From NCBI GenBank assembly GCA_947625535.1, contig CANQOR010000001.1, positions 1 to 64,000 on the forward strand: a stretch of DNA of 64,000 nt, read 5' to 3'. Below the pieces are notes generated by a model. That model made no database searches and had not been told where the DNA came from. It saw only the letters and a list, made by a program, of their open reading frames with translations. Both the position numbers and the translations under genes were made by a program. Origin of the DNA: an uncultured Bacilli bacterium (GTDB lineage Bacteria > Bacillota_I > Bacilli_A > RF39 > UBA660). This document shows positions 54,495 through 62,686 of the stretch, piece by piece (the first letter of the stretch is position 1; each line of letters opens with the position of its first letter).

Positions 54495-54818
54495 TTATTT
54501 CTTTTTAGCTATTTTAACAGCTGTTCCATAAGCAATTATTTCAGCTGCTGATGACATTACTTGAGATGAACCATATCTTACTCCAACAACAGCATCAGCA
54601 CCTAAACTTTTAGCTTCATCAACCATTCTTTTAGTAGCTATTTGACGAGCTTCTTTAATCATTTCGGTATAACCAGATATTTCACCACCAACAATAGTTT
54701 TCATTCCAGCCATAAAATCACGACCAATATTTTTAGATTGAACTACTTGACCTTTTACAATACCTAAAGACTCCGTTATTTCATAACCAGGTACATAATC
54801 AATACTTACTAGCTTCAT
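54495..54818 (-). CDS. YbjQ/UPF0145 family protein
   Basis: 107 residues: GYEITESLGIVKGQVVQSKNI and GADAVVGVRYGSS mark the YbjQ family, which forms a pentameric beta-barrel and is often called heavy-metal-binding. The ATG at 54818 is preferred: the in-frame ATG at 54833 is part of the GGAGGTG ribosome-binding site. The gene overlaps the MerR gene by 20 bases. Confidence 0.9.
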   Translation of the reverse strand: MKLVSIDYVPGYEITESLGIVKGQVVQSKNIGRDFMAGMKTIVGGEISGYTEMIKEARQIATKRMVDEAKSLGADAVVGVRYGSSQVMSSAAEIIAYGTAVKIAKKK

Positions 54819-55443
54819 CTTCTTCACCTCCATTTATTTCCTTAATTCTTATAATTAAATTAATGATAATAGCTATAACTGGTATTAAAAAAACTAAAGC
54901 TAATAGATAACCTAAATTAAATGAATTAAATTTATCTTCCATATAACCAATATATAAAAATACGATAGTTGGAATAGAAAATAAAATACCAAAAATTATA
55001 CTTGATAAGACAGCACCAATTATTTTTTTAGTTTTATTAGATTTTGTATCACGCATTGTAAAACCTTCTTTATTTAATATATTTATATTTTGAAAATATT
55101 TAATTATATCTATATCTTCATATGTTTCATTATTTTCAATTATTTCTAAACACATATTTTTTACTTTTTGATAATTTTCTTCTTCATCTTCAAGATTTTT
55201 AATTCTTTTTATTAAACAATCTTTTAATGATAAGTTATGGTTATTTAATTCTTTTAATTCACTAATAGGAACACCTAGTTCTCTTAAAAATTTAATTATT
55301 TTTAATTTATTTAAATCTTCTTCAGTATATAAGCGATAATCATTATTTTGATTACGTTTAGGATTAATTAGTCCTTCTTGCTCATAGTATCTAATAGCTT
55401 TTTTAGATAGATTAACTATATTTTCTACTTCATTAATAAACAT
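54799..55443 (-). CDS. MerR-family regulator with C-terminal membrane helices
   Basis: 214 residues. The N-terminal MerR helix-turn-helix (AIRYYEQEGLINPKR, YRLYTEEDLNKLKIIKFLRELG) is followed by a coiled coil and then two membrane helices near residues 140-200. That tethers the regulator to the membrane. It overlaps the YbjQ gene, so the two probably share a response. Signal unknown. Confidence 0.85.
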   Translation of the reverse strand: MFINEVENIVNLSKKAIRYYEQEGLINPKRNQNNDYRLYTEEDLNKLKIIKFLRELGVPISELKELNNHNLSLKDCLIKRIKNLEDEEENYQKVKNMCLEIIENNETYEDIDIIKYFQNINILNKEGFTMRDTKSNKTKKIIGAVLSSIIFGILFSIPTIVFLYIGYMEDKFNSFNLGYLLALVFLIPVIAIIINLIIRIKEINGGEEDEASKY

Positions 55444-55506
55444 AATAAACTCCTTTCATATTAGTAATATAGAGTATTACCTAAGGTTAAGGTCAAGTAC
55501 TTTTTT

Positions 55507-55535
55507 AAAAAAAGAATCTTTTTTAAAGATTCTAA
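55507..55535 (-). terminator. Terminator of the SDR gene
   Basis: AGAATCTT/AAGATTCT stem, 5-base loop and minus-strand T-run. Confidence 0.8.
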
Positions 55536-56272
55536 TTTCTAGCTGCACCATCGACTTGTAAGATAACACCAGTAATGTAACTTGCCATATCACTTGCTAA
55601 GAAAAGGAAAGCATTAGCTATATCTTCTGGTTTACCAATACGACCTAATGGAATTGTTTTAATTAATGGTTCAATCATTTCTTTAGGTAAATTTTTAACC
55701 ATATCTGTTTCCGTAATACCAGGAGCAACAGCATTTACTCTAATACCAAATGGTGCTAATTCACGGGCTAAAGACTTAGTTAAGCCATTAACAGCAAATT
55801 TAGTAGCAGGATACATTACTCCACTTGGTTGACCATATACACTAACCATTGAACTAGTATTTAATATAACACCTTTACTCTCTTTTAAGTAAGGAGTTAC
55901 TACTTTAGAACAAACGAATACGGCTTTTAGATTTAAGTCAGTTATTTTATCATATTCTTCAATAGTAAATTTATCTAATGGTGTACTAGATGATAAACCA
56001 GCATTATTGACTAAAATATCAATATGACCATATTTTTCTTTTATTTCAGCAAATACTTTACTAACTTCTTCTTCACTAGTTAGATTAGGAAAATAACCAC
56101 ATACTTCGTACTTGGAATTTTCACTTTGTAATTCACTTAGAGCTTTATTAACGCTTTCAGCTTTAGAACCTAGTAAAGCAACTTTAGCTCCATTTTGTAA
56201 AAATTTACGAACTGTTTCTAGTCCAATTCCACGAGTTCCCCCTGTAATAATAGCAACTTTATCTTTTAACAT
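55532..56272 (-). CDS. Short-chain dehydrogenase/reductase, FabG-like
   Basis: 246 residues with TGGTRGIG (cofactor), NNAG, catalytic Ser of NTSSMVSVYG and YPATK (YxxxK), and GITETDMV. This is FabG-like by length and motifs, but no other fatty acid genes are adjacent, so a role as 3-oxoacyl-ACP reductase is only likely. Monocistronic; divergent from tspO. Confidence 0.87.
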   Translation of the reverse strand: MLKDKVAIITGGTRGIGLETVRKFLQNGAKVALLGSKAESVNKALSELQSENSKYEVCGYFPNLTSEEEVSKVFAEIKEKYGHIDILVNNAGLSSSTPLDKFTIEEYDKITDLNLKAVFVCSKVVTPYLKESKGVILNTSSMVSVYGQPSGVMYPATKFAVNGLTKSLARELAPFGIRVNAVAPGITETDMVKNLPKEMIEPLIKTIPLGRIGKPEDIANAFLFLASDMASYITGVILQVDGAARN

Positions 56273-56364
56273 ATTAATTCCTCCATCTATAGTATACTAT
56301 ATTAATTATTTATAAAGTATATTTTTTTAAAGATAACATAAACTTATTAATAGAAAGGATTTAT

Positions 56365-56820
56365 ATGAAAAAGATATTAAGAAGTTTATATTATTTGTTT
56401 TTACCTATTATATTAGGTAGTTTAATTGGTTTATTAATTAAAGATAGTATTGATTATGAAGTATTAATTAAACCTTTTTTAGCACCGCCTAAAATATTTT
56501 TTCCTATTGCATGGTCCATCATTTATTTATTAATGGGTATTTCATGGTTTAAATTAAAGAAGGACAATCTAGCAGATAGTGATGATGCTTTAATTTATTA
56601 TAGTCAGTTAGTTGTTAATTTATTATGGAGTATTATTTTCTTTGTATTTAAATGGTATTTAGTTGCTATTATATGGATTATATTATTAGATATATTAGTT
56701 TATTATATGCTATATCTATTTAATAAGAAGAACAAGTTAGTTGTTTATTTAAATATTTTTTATGCTTTATGGATTACTTTTGCTACTTATTTAACAATTG
56801 GAATATATTGGTTAAATTAA
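56365..56820 (+). CDS. tspO: TspO/MBR family membrane protein
   Basis: 151 residues with five helices. FLAPPKIFFPIAWSIIYLLMGISWF is the TspO signature (P-x-W-x-x-x-Y). TspO proteins bind porphyrins and related ligands. Single gene on the plus strand, converging with the PRPP synthetase. AGAAAGGA precedes the ATG. Confidence 0.9.
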   Translation: MKKILRSLYYLFLPIILGSLIGLLIKDSIDYEVLIKPFLAPPKIFFPIAWSIIYLLMGISWFKLKKDNLADSDDALIYYSQLVVNLLWSIIFFVFKWYLVAIIWIILLDILVYYMLYLFNKKNKLVVYLNIFYALWITFATYLTIGIYWLN

Positions 56821-56846
56821 AAAAGAAATTCTTATTCAGAATTTCC
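56819..56846 (-). terminator. Terminator of the PRPP synthetase gene
   Basis: GAAATTCT/AGAATTTC stem, 5-base loop, six T on the minus strand. It sits between convergent genes and may serve both. Confidence 0.8.
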
Positions 56847-57974
56847 ATTAAATTTTTCTTCAAGCATTTTTATAGGTTTTGATTTATCTTTCATAATACC
56901 AGATATTGATTCATCATGATGAATAGTATAAATTATTTCAGCTACTTCTTTAGAACAATCACAGATATGTAACCATTTATATTTTAAATACTCTTTAGGA
57001 ATATAAGATAAGTTTGTCGTATATAAGCCATCGAATTTACCTTCTTTATAGTATTCTTCAAATTTCTCTACTCCTTTAGTAAATAAAGCATAAGTAACCA
57101 TTATATATATTTTTTTAACATTACGTTTCTTTAGTTCATCGATAACATCAAACATGCTACCACCACTAGATATCATGTCATCTGAAACAATAGCTGTAAA
57201 ACCATCAAGTTCGGGATTACCAGAATAATCATGAGATATAACTGGGTATTTACCATCTACTAAATGATTATAATCTCTTTGTTTAACAAAACTACCTGCT
57301 TCACGATGAATATGATCATAGTTAAAACTATTTAAATAGACATTACGTCTTCCAGTTGCTCCGTTATCAGGAGCGACAAATACTAATTTTTTTAAACTAC
57401 TTTTTGAAGAATCTTTGATAAAAGCTTCTAAGATAGTATTAGTGGCATAGAAATTATCAAATTCCATATTACGTATGGCATGTTCTACTCCTTCATCATG
57501 AGCATCAAAAGTAATAAAACTTTTAACACCATTTAACATATCTAATTCATGAAGAGACATACCGCACATTAAGTTTTCTCGAGTATTACGACGATGTTGA
57601 CGACCATCATATAATAATGGCATTATGATATTGATACTTTTAGCATGACGATTACAAGCTCCAATACCATCTTTTAATTGCATCATTATATCATTAGGAC
57701 TTGTATGATTAATTAAACCACGCATTTTATATTCTAAAGAATAATTACCTACATCAGTTAAGGTAAAAATATCTTTACCACGAACTGTTTCTTTTATTTC
57801 TACTTTAAGATGACCATCATCAAAAAAGATTTCATTCATTGGTAGTAAAAAAGTATATTTTTCTTTATCTAAATTATACATTTCAAGTAAATGTTCATTT
57901 ACTTTTTCGCCTAATTCTTTGGCACTTTCAAAGACCATTAATCTTAAATTATCTTTTTCTACTAATTTTTTCAT
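56832..57974 (-). CDS. prs: Divergent ribose-phosphate pyrophosphokinase
   Basis: About 380 residues against the usual 315. Motifs FDAHDEGVEHAI (the DxHxxQ region altered), VAPDNGATGRRNVY and the PRPP loop VSDDMISSGGSM place it in the family; RQHRRNTREN matches the RQDRK-type flexible loop. An N-terminal extension and altered catalytic segments set it apart. The ATG at 57974 follows GAGGAG; the ATG at 57986 overlaps that site. The 85 bases upstream carry a likely leader with a GGGGTGG stretch that I cannot name. Confidence 0.83.
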   Translation of the reverse strand: MKKLVEKDNLRLMVFESAKELGEKVNEHLLEMYNLDKEKYTFLLPMNEIFFDDGHLKVEIKETVRGKDIFTLTDVGNYSLEYKMRGLINHTSPNDIMMQLKDGIGACNRHAKSINIIMPLLYDGRQHRRNTRENLMCGMSLHELDMLNGVKSFITFDAHDEGVEHAIRNMEFDNFYATNTILEAFIKDSSKSSLKKLVFVAPDNGATGRRNVYLNSFNYDHIHREAGSFVKQRDYNHLVDGKYPVISHDYSGNPELDGFTAIVSDDMISSGGSMFDVIDELKKRNVKKIYIMVTYALFTKGVEKFEEYYKEGKFDGLYTTNLSYIPKEYLKYKWLHICDCSKEVAEIIYTIHHDESISGIMKDKSKPIKMLEEKFNGNSE

Positions 57975-58074
57975 TCTACTCCTCATATAATATATTTTTT
58001 ATTAAATAAGATAAATCTTTAAACCTATAAAACCACCCCAATTCATTATTACACTACATATTGATTATAACACT

Positions 58075-58104
58075 TAAAAAAGTAAACGGATATGTTTACT
58101 TTTT
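58075..58104 (-). terminator. Terminator of the HExxH gene pair
   Basis: AAAGTAAAC/GTTTACTTT stem with T-runs on both sides; 34 bases past the stop. Confidence 0.8.
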
Positions 58105-58138
58105 ATTTTTTAATTATTTTGTCTATATTATGTCTTAT

Positions 58139-59023
58139 TTATCTAGTAAAGTATTTATGAGCTTTAGGTGTTAAAGTTAATTTAGATTCACTATTAGTAC
58201 TAATTGATTTATTATCCATAAATTCATTTAGTAATTCTTCTAAAGAGGAATTACCATTTATAATACGATTTATATAAGATATGATATATTCTTTAGTGCT
58301 ATTAGAACCATAGTAATATTCCGCAAACAAGTTATAAGCTCTAATATCAGAAATTATGTATTTAGCATCTTCTAAGGCATCATCTTTACTTTTAGATATG
58401 GAACCTTTAGAAAATAAATATAATTCTTTACATAAAATATCTAGTTCATGTATACGACGAGAATCTAATGCTCTTAATAGTCTTTCTTCTTTAGCTAGTA
58501 TGGAAGCTATAACTAATTCATTAAAGATACTTAAGACTTCAGCATTATAATATTCTTTAATGGCTCCTTTTAAGGCATCTAAAGAGGCATGAGTTATTTC
58601 ATGAGTATAAGAACAAGATGTTAATTCAGTTACAATACTATTTAATAAGATACCTTGAAAAACAATTGGATATTCTTTATTTGGAAGAAATTCAGTTAAT
58701 AAAGCTCCAAAACATATTTCATCTCTTTTTTTAACGGGATAAATTGGTAAATCTAAAGGATTTATTTCGCTTATTTGATATTTTTTAAATAAACGATGTT
58801 TAATATAGGGAACATTTTTTAAATCATAAAATGAAGTAAAGAAAGCACGACCATCATGAGTAGCATCTTCAATAGTTGTCCTATGAATGGGATTCATTTT
58901 TTTATTAGTATCTAATTCTTTTAATTTATCTATAGTTTGAATTAATTTAAAATCTGGGACATATAAACCATATACAGTTTTATAACCTCTTCGATATATT
59001 TGTTCATTAATAGATATTGTCAT
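58139..59023 (-). CDS. HExxH putative metalloprotein, paralogue B
   Basis: 294 residues; no named family recognised. SYTHEITHASLD contains the zinc-binding HExxH. About 20 residues on, YYNAEVLSIFNEL offers a conserved glutamate, a gluzincin-like spacing. Overall helical, no signal peptide or membrane segment. It is a clear paralogue of the preceding gene (shared HExxH, VLSIF/FLSIF block and a YYYG near residue 240) and follows it by 2 bases. Peptidase activity is inference. Confidence 0.65.
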   Translation of the reverse strand: MTISINEQIYRRGYKTVYGLYVPDFKLIQTIDKLKELDTNKKMNPIHRTTIEDATHDGRAFFTSFYDLKNVPYIKHRLFKKYQISEINPLDLPIYPVKKRDEICFGALLTEFLPNKEYPIVFQGILLNSIVTELTSCSYTHEITHASLDALKGAIKEYYNAEVLSIFNELVIASILAKEERLLRALDSRRIHELDILCKELYLFSKGSISKSKDDALEDAKYIISDIRAYNLFAEYYYGSNSTKEYIISYINRIINGNSSLEELLNEFMDNKSISTNSESKLTLTPKAHKYFTR

Positions 59024-59025
59024 TA

Positions 59026-59898
59026 TTAAAACCTTCTTTTTAAATACATATTCATATCATCTTTATTTTGACTATTAGTAAAAGTTATATTAAATTTTTT
59101 TAACAATCCTTCTACGGTTAAACGATGATTAAAGACTTCTTGAATATAATGCATTATTTTATATTTAGTTTCCTTATTACCATAATAGTAAATAAAGAAT
59201 AATTGGTAAGCTTTTAAAGTTGAATGAAGATATGAAGTACCTTCTATTAAGACTTCTTTTATTTTATCATCATAGGTAGTTGCATACTTATCTAGTTCAA
59301 TAATAGAAGATTGTAATTCTCTTAAACGTAAATTATCATGTAAGATTAAAAGACTTTCATCTTCTTTAGTTTCTAAAGCTTGTACTAGTTCTAAAAAGAT
59401 ACTTAAAAATTCAACATTATTATAATCATTAACTATTCCTTCAAAATGATTTAATTGTGTATGAGTTAATTCATGTGTATATGATAAAGATGATACTTCA
59501 GTTAAGTTTGATGATAATTCTATCCAACGATATTTTAAGAAGTCAGTAGTATTAAAATAGATTATTTCATTAGAACAACCATAAAACATATCATTATTTT
59601 TTACTTTTTTAACTGGTAAATTAAAAGGATGAATATAACCATTAATTTCTATTTTAGTAACATTAAATAATTTATATTCTTTAACATATGGAATGGGATT
59701 TAATGTTAAATACTTAGATAAAAATTCACGACTTGTTTTTAAAACTTGTTTTAGTTTTTCTGGATGAGCTTCAATATTAGGTTCGGGCATTTTATCAATT
59801 AAACTAGCTATCATAATTAGTTCTTTACTAGGAGGGATGACAGCTGGTATTTCTTTAAAACGACGGAATTTAATTTGTTCACTGATATTATGTTCCAT
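59026..59898 (-). CDS. HExxH putative metalloprotein, paralogue A
   Basis: 290 residues, paralogous to the next gene. SYTHELTHTQLN is the HExxH motif and YNNVEFLSIFLELVQ the downstream glutamate block; FIYYYGNKETKYKIM matches the partner's YYYGSNSTKEYII. No export signal. The tandem duplication with both putative metal sites kept suggests a two-subunit enzyme or two related specificities. Confidence 0.65.
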   Translation of the reverse strand: MEHNISEQIKFRRFKEIPAVIPPSKELIMIASLIDKMPEPNIEAHPEKLKQVLKTSREFLSKYLTLNPIPYVKEYKLFNVTKIEINGYIHPFNLPVKKVKNNDMFYGCSNEIIYFNTTDFLKYRWIELSSNLTEVSSLSYTHELTHTQLNHFEGIVNDYNNVEFLSIFLELVQALETKEDESLLILHDNLRLRELQSSIIELDKYATTYDDKIKEVLIEGTSYLHSTLKAYQLFFIYYYGNKETKYKIMHYIQEVFNHRLTVEGLLKKFNITFTNSQNKDDMNMYLKRRF

Positions 59899-59958
59899 AT
59901 AAATTGTCCTTTCATTAGTTGCTTATTATAAGTTATCTATATTTTTATGTCAAAAAAA

Positions 59959-59983
59959 AGAAAAAATACCAGGGTATTTTTTA
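59959..59983 (-). terminator. Terminator of the 60-64 kb accessory operon
   Basis: AAAAAATACC/GGTATTTTTT stem, short loop, T-run on the minus strand; overlaps the last stop codon. Confidence 0.8.
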
Positions 59984-60433
59984 CTTATGTTTTTTTATAA
60001 CATCGACTTTTATTTTTCTTAAAGTAAATAATGTTACTCTATTTCCACAATTAGGACATTTAGCATGATTAATTCCTCTTTTATTAGGTAATGGTAGTTT
60101 TAAAGTAGTATGACATTTAAAACATTTTTTATATACATATAAATTACGATCTTGATAATTTCTTATAATATTAGTAAATGGCTTTTTTATCTTTTTTATA
60201 ATATTTAAGAATTTTTGATTTTCTTTATAACGAGTACTCTTTTCTTTAGATAGTAAACGAAAGATAATAAGACCAAATAATAAAAGTGGTATTAAATCAC
60301 AAATAAAGTTATGAGTAAATAAACTAATTATAAGAGTAATTAACCAAATAGTAATTAAGAAGCGATTTAGTTCATCTATTAAGTTTAATAATATGGTTTT
60401 AATACTAGGTAGTTGACCGTTGTTAAAAGGCAT
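59981..60433 (-). CDS. Membrane protein with C-terminal zinc ribbon
   Basis: 150 residues. Two membrane helices near residues 22-62, then a basic region and a four-cysteine ribbon (CFKC, CPNC). Similar to small membrane zinc-ribbon proteins in many Bacillota with no known role. Last gene of the operon that begins with the mTERF-like protein. Confidence 0.75.
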   Translation of the reverse strand: MPFNNGQLPSIKTILLNLIDELNRFLITIWLITLIISLFTHNFICDLIPLLLFGLIIFRLLSKEKSTRYKENQKFLNIIKKIKKPFTNIIRNYQDRNLYVYKKCFKCHTTLKLPLPNKRGINHAKCPNCGNRVTLFTLRKIKVDVIKKHK

Positions 60434-60448
60434 TATATTCCTCCTTTG

Positions 60449-61006
60449 TTATTTTATTTTAGTTCCATTAGTAAGAATGTTATCAATAAAAGATAGAAAG
60501 TCTATATTACTAGGTGGTTTATCATATTCATAAACAGATAATGTTTTTAGTTCTTCATCTGTTAAATCAGAGAAAGATTTAGCATAAGAGATTTGATGTT
60601 TACAAATAGATGAAAGAGCTTCATCTAAAGTATTATACGGATGAATACCACGATTTAGACCATCTGAATGTTCAAAGTGATAGTATTTATTATCTTTTTG
60701 ATAAATTAATAAGGTATGAGTTGGTCCGCCATTTTCATATGGTAAATTAAAAATAAGAAAGTATGTTTTAAATTGATAGTTATGTTTAGTAAACCAATCT
60801 CTTTCTAATTCTACTTGATCGTAACAATGACCTGTTTTAGTTTCAAGGAGTTTTTCAGGAGAAGATAAAGTCCAAGAAAGAATATTAGCTTCTGCTTCAT
60901 CACTATTACCAAGATATTTATGACCTTCTTTATTAACATAACCATAATCAATAATATCCATAAATTTTAGTAATTCTTGAGGTGTTTTTATATCTTCATA
61001 TTTCAT
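60449..61006 (-). CDS. Transglutaminase-like cysteine hydrolase
   Basis: 185 residues. A likely catalytic triad: Cys in KTGHCYDQ, His in GGPTHTLLIY and Asp/Glu in HFEHSDG, in the order of the transglutaminase-like superfamily. No signal peptide, so probably cytoplasmic. AAGGTGA before the ATG. It starts 4 bases after the upstream hydrolase stop. Could be a peptidase or deamidase; substrate unknown. Confidence 0.75.
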   Translation of the reverse strand: MKYEDIKTPQELLKFMDIIDYGYVNKEGHKYLGNSDEAEANILSWTLSSPEKLLETKTGHCYDQVELERDWFTKHNYQFKTYFLIFNLPYENGGPTHTLLIYQKDNKYYHFEHSDGLNRGIHPYNTLDEALSSICKHQISYAKSFSDLTDEELKTLSVYEYDKPPSNIDFLSFIDNILTNGTKIK

Positions 61007-61010
61007 TTTA

Positions 61011-61643
61011 TCACCTTATTTTTAATATACATTTAATGTTATCATCTAAGAGACTAGCAAATTTTTCACCATCTTTTAAAGAACCAACAATACTACCATA
61101 ATGAGTTGGAATAACATAAGATGGTTTTATTTTATTTATCCATTTAGCAGCTTCTTCATAGGTACAAGTAAATGTTCCACCAATAGGAATTAAAGCGATA
61201 TCGCAGGAAACGTTTTTAACTTCTTCAGTGACATCGGTATCACCTGAAACATATAAACGTTTATTATTAATAGTAATAATATAACCAACATATTTATTAT
61301 TTTTAGGATGAAATTGTTTATCTATATTATAACTAGGTACTGTTTCTACTTGATAATTTAAAATATTATATAATTCATTAGGGTTAACACCAATTATATG
61401 GCGATTATTTAAACCACTAGATAAAACTTTAGGAGCTATACTATCAGGTATAACTATTGTTGTGTCACTTTTCATAACTTTTTTAATTGATGGAACATCA
61501 AAATGATCATAATGATCATGAGTTATAAAAATTAAATCAGCATCATGAGTTTCTTCTTCGATTTTAAAAGGATCAAAATAAATTATTTTATCAGTAGTTA
61601 TTTTAATACTACTTTGAGTATTTATTTCTATATTATCAATCAT
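61011..61643 (-). CDS. Metallo-beta-lactamase fold hydrolase (UPF0173-like)
   Basis: About 210 residues. HDHYDHFD is the zinc motif and YVSGDTD and PTHYGS supply later metal ligands. Resembles UPF0173/UlaG-type hydrolases. The ATG at 61643 follows AGGA and overlaps the HD gene by 8 bases (ATGATTGA); an upstream in-frame start at 61667 lies within that gene. Confidence 0.88.
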   Translation of the reverse strand: MIDNIEINTQSSIKITTDKIIYFDPFKIEEETHDADLIFITHDHYDHFDVPSIKKVMKSDTTIVIPDSIAPKVLSSGLNNRHIIGVNPNELYNILNYQVETVPSYNIDKQFHPKNNKYVGYIITINNKRLYVSGDTDVTEEVKNVSCDIALIPIGGTFTCTYEEAAKWINKIKPSYVIPTHYGSIVGSLKDGEKFASLLDDNIKCILKIR

Positions 61644-62289
61644 TATTATTCCTACTTTCTTTTTCATTTATATTATTAATTCTTAGATATTCTTTTTTAA
61701 ATAATGAATCATTATAAATTATTTTATTTAAGTCTTTTAAAAATTTATCATATTCATCATCTTTAAAATACATTTTATCTTTAGCATAACCATTGGTACC
61801 AAATTTTTCTTGCATATGAAGTTGAGATTCTTTAATTATTTCATCTAAAGGCATATCGGGATTTTTTTCAATACGATAAGTATATGTTCTTTTAAAAGGA
61901 CTTTCAATATCGGTATTACGATCTGCTGAAGAGACAATACAACCATATATAGTATGGGGTTTAGTTGACTTAGAAGCTCGATGTTCTTTAACAGCTTCGG
62001 ACATAATATCTATTTCTTCTTTAGTAAACCATTTTAATAAGTTTTTATCTTCTTTTAAGATATTAGAACCTAGTAGTTCATGATTTTTAGCATCTAAATG
62101 ATGAGCTATATCATGATAATAAGCAATTGTATAAACCATATTTAAATTAATATTAGGAACTTCCTTAGCAAATTTTAAACTACGTTTAATAACATAATTA
62201 ATATGGTCCATATTATGTCCTTGTTCATTTAAATTATTTAAAGGAGCTATATTGTCTTTTAAATAACTCTTTAATTCTTCATTTATCAT
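61636..62289 (-). CDS. HD-domain phosphohydrolase
   Basis: 217 residues. HNMDHI, YYHDIAHHLD (HD) and KEHRASKSTKPHTIYG followed by SSADRNTDIE (Asp) give the four metal ligands of the HD superfamily. The substrate is probably a phosphorylated small molecule or nucleotide. Second metal-dependent hydrolase in this operon. Confidence 0.87.
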   Translation of the reverse strand: MINEELKSYLKDNIAPLNNLNEQGHNMDHINYVIKRSLKFAKEVPNINLNMVYTIAYYHDIAHHLDAKNHELLGSNILKEDKNLLKWFTKEEIDIMSEAVKEHRASKSTKPHTIYGCIVSSADRNTDIESPFKRTYTYRIEKNPDMPLDEIIKESQLHMQEKFGTNGYAKDKMYFKDDEYDKFLKDLNKIIYNDSLFKKEYLRINNINEKESRNNND

Positions 62290-62305
62290 AAGTTATACTC
62301 CTTTC

Positions 62306-62686
62306 TTATAATTCATCTATTATAAAAGGATTATTTTCAATAGCATTTACTAATTCTTCATTAGAATAATTATTTTCTTCTTTAAAGTCTTCTAAATCAA
62401 AAGGATCTAAATTTAATAAATAAGGATTAGTATCAAATAATAAGTTAAGATTATGAAAGCCTAGTTCAATAAATTTATTTAAAAGACTTACTATATCTTC
62501 TTTATTACGAGATAGATATTCGGGATTTGAAGTAATAATGTTTTTTATAATACGTTTATCGCAATGAATAAGACTTAAAATATCAATTAAGATATTTAAT
62601 TCTATCTCATCTAAAAGATAAGGATTACTTTCTAACATATCATTTATTTCTTCTTCATTAAGACCTAGTTCAATTAGTTTTTCCAT
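62306..62686 (-). CDS. Small mTERF-like helical repeat protein
   Basis: 126 residues made of two or three repeats of the form LG-x(8)-I/L-x(3)-NPYLL (SNPYLLDEIEL; SNPEYLSRNKED; TNPYLLNLD; ENNPFIIDEL). It shares this pattern with the larger repeat protein upstream, with which it overlaps by 17 bases. Acidic, cytoplasmic. Role unknown. Confidence 0.65.
   Translation of the reverse strand: MEKLIELGLNEEEINDMLESNPYLLDEIELNILIDILSLIHCDKRIIKNIITSNPEYLSRNKEDIVSLLNKFIELGFHNLNLLFDTNPYLLNLDPFDLEDFKEENNYSNEELVNAIENNPFIIDEL

Noticed and set aside
57975-58070. Possible riboswitch upstream of the PRPP synthetase gene
   Set aside because: A G-rich stretch is present but I can draw no stable conserved fold and match no known ligand-binding class; noted only within the gene entry.
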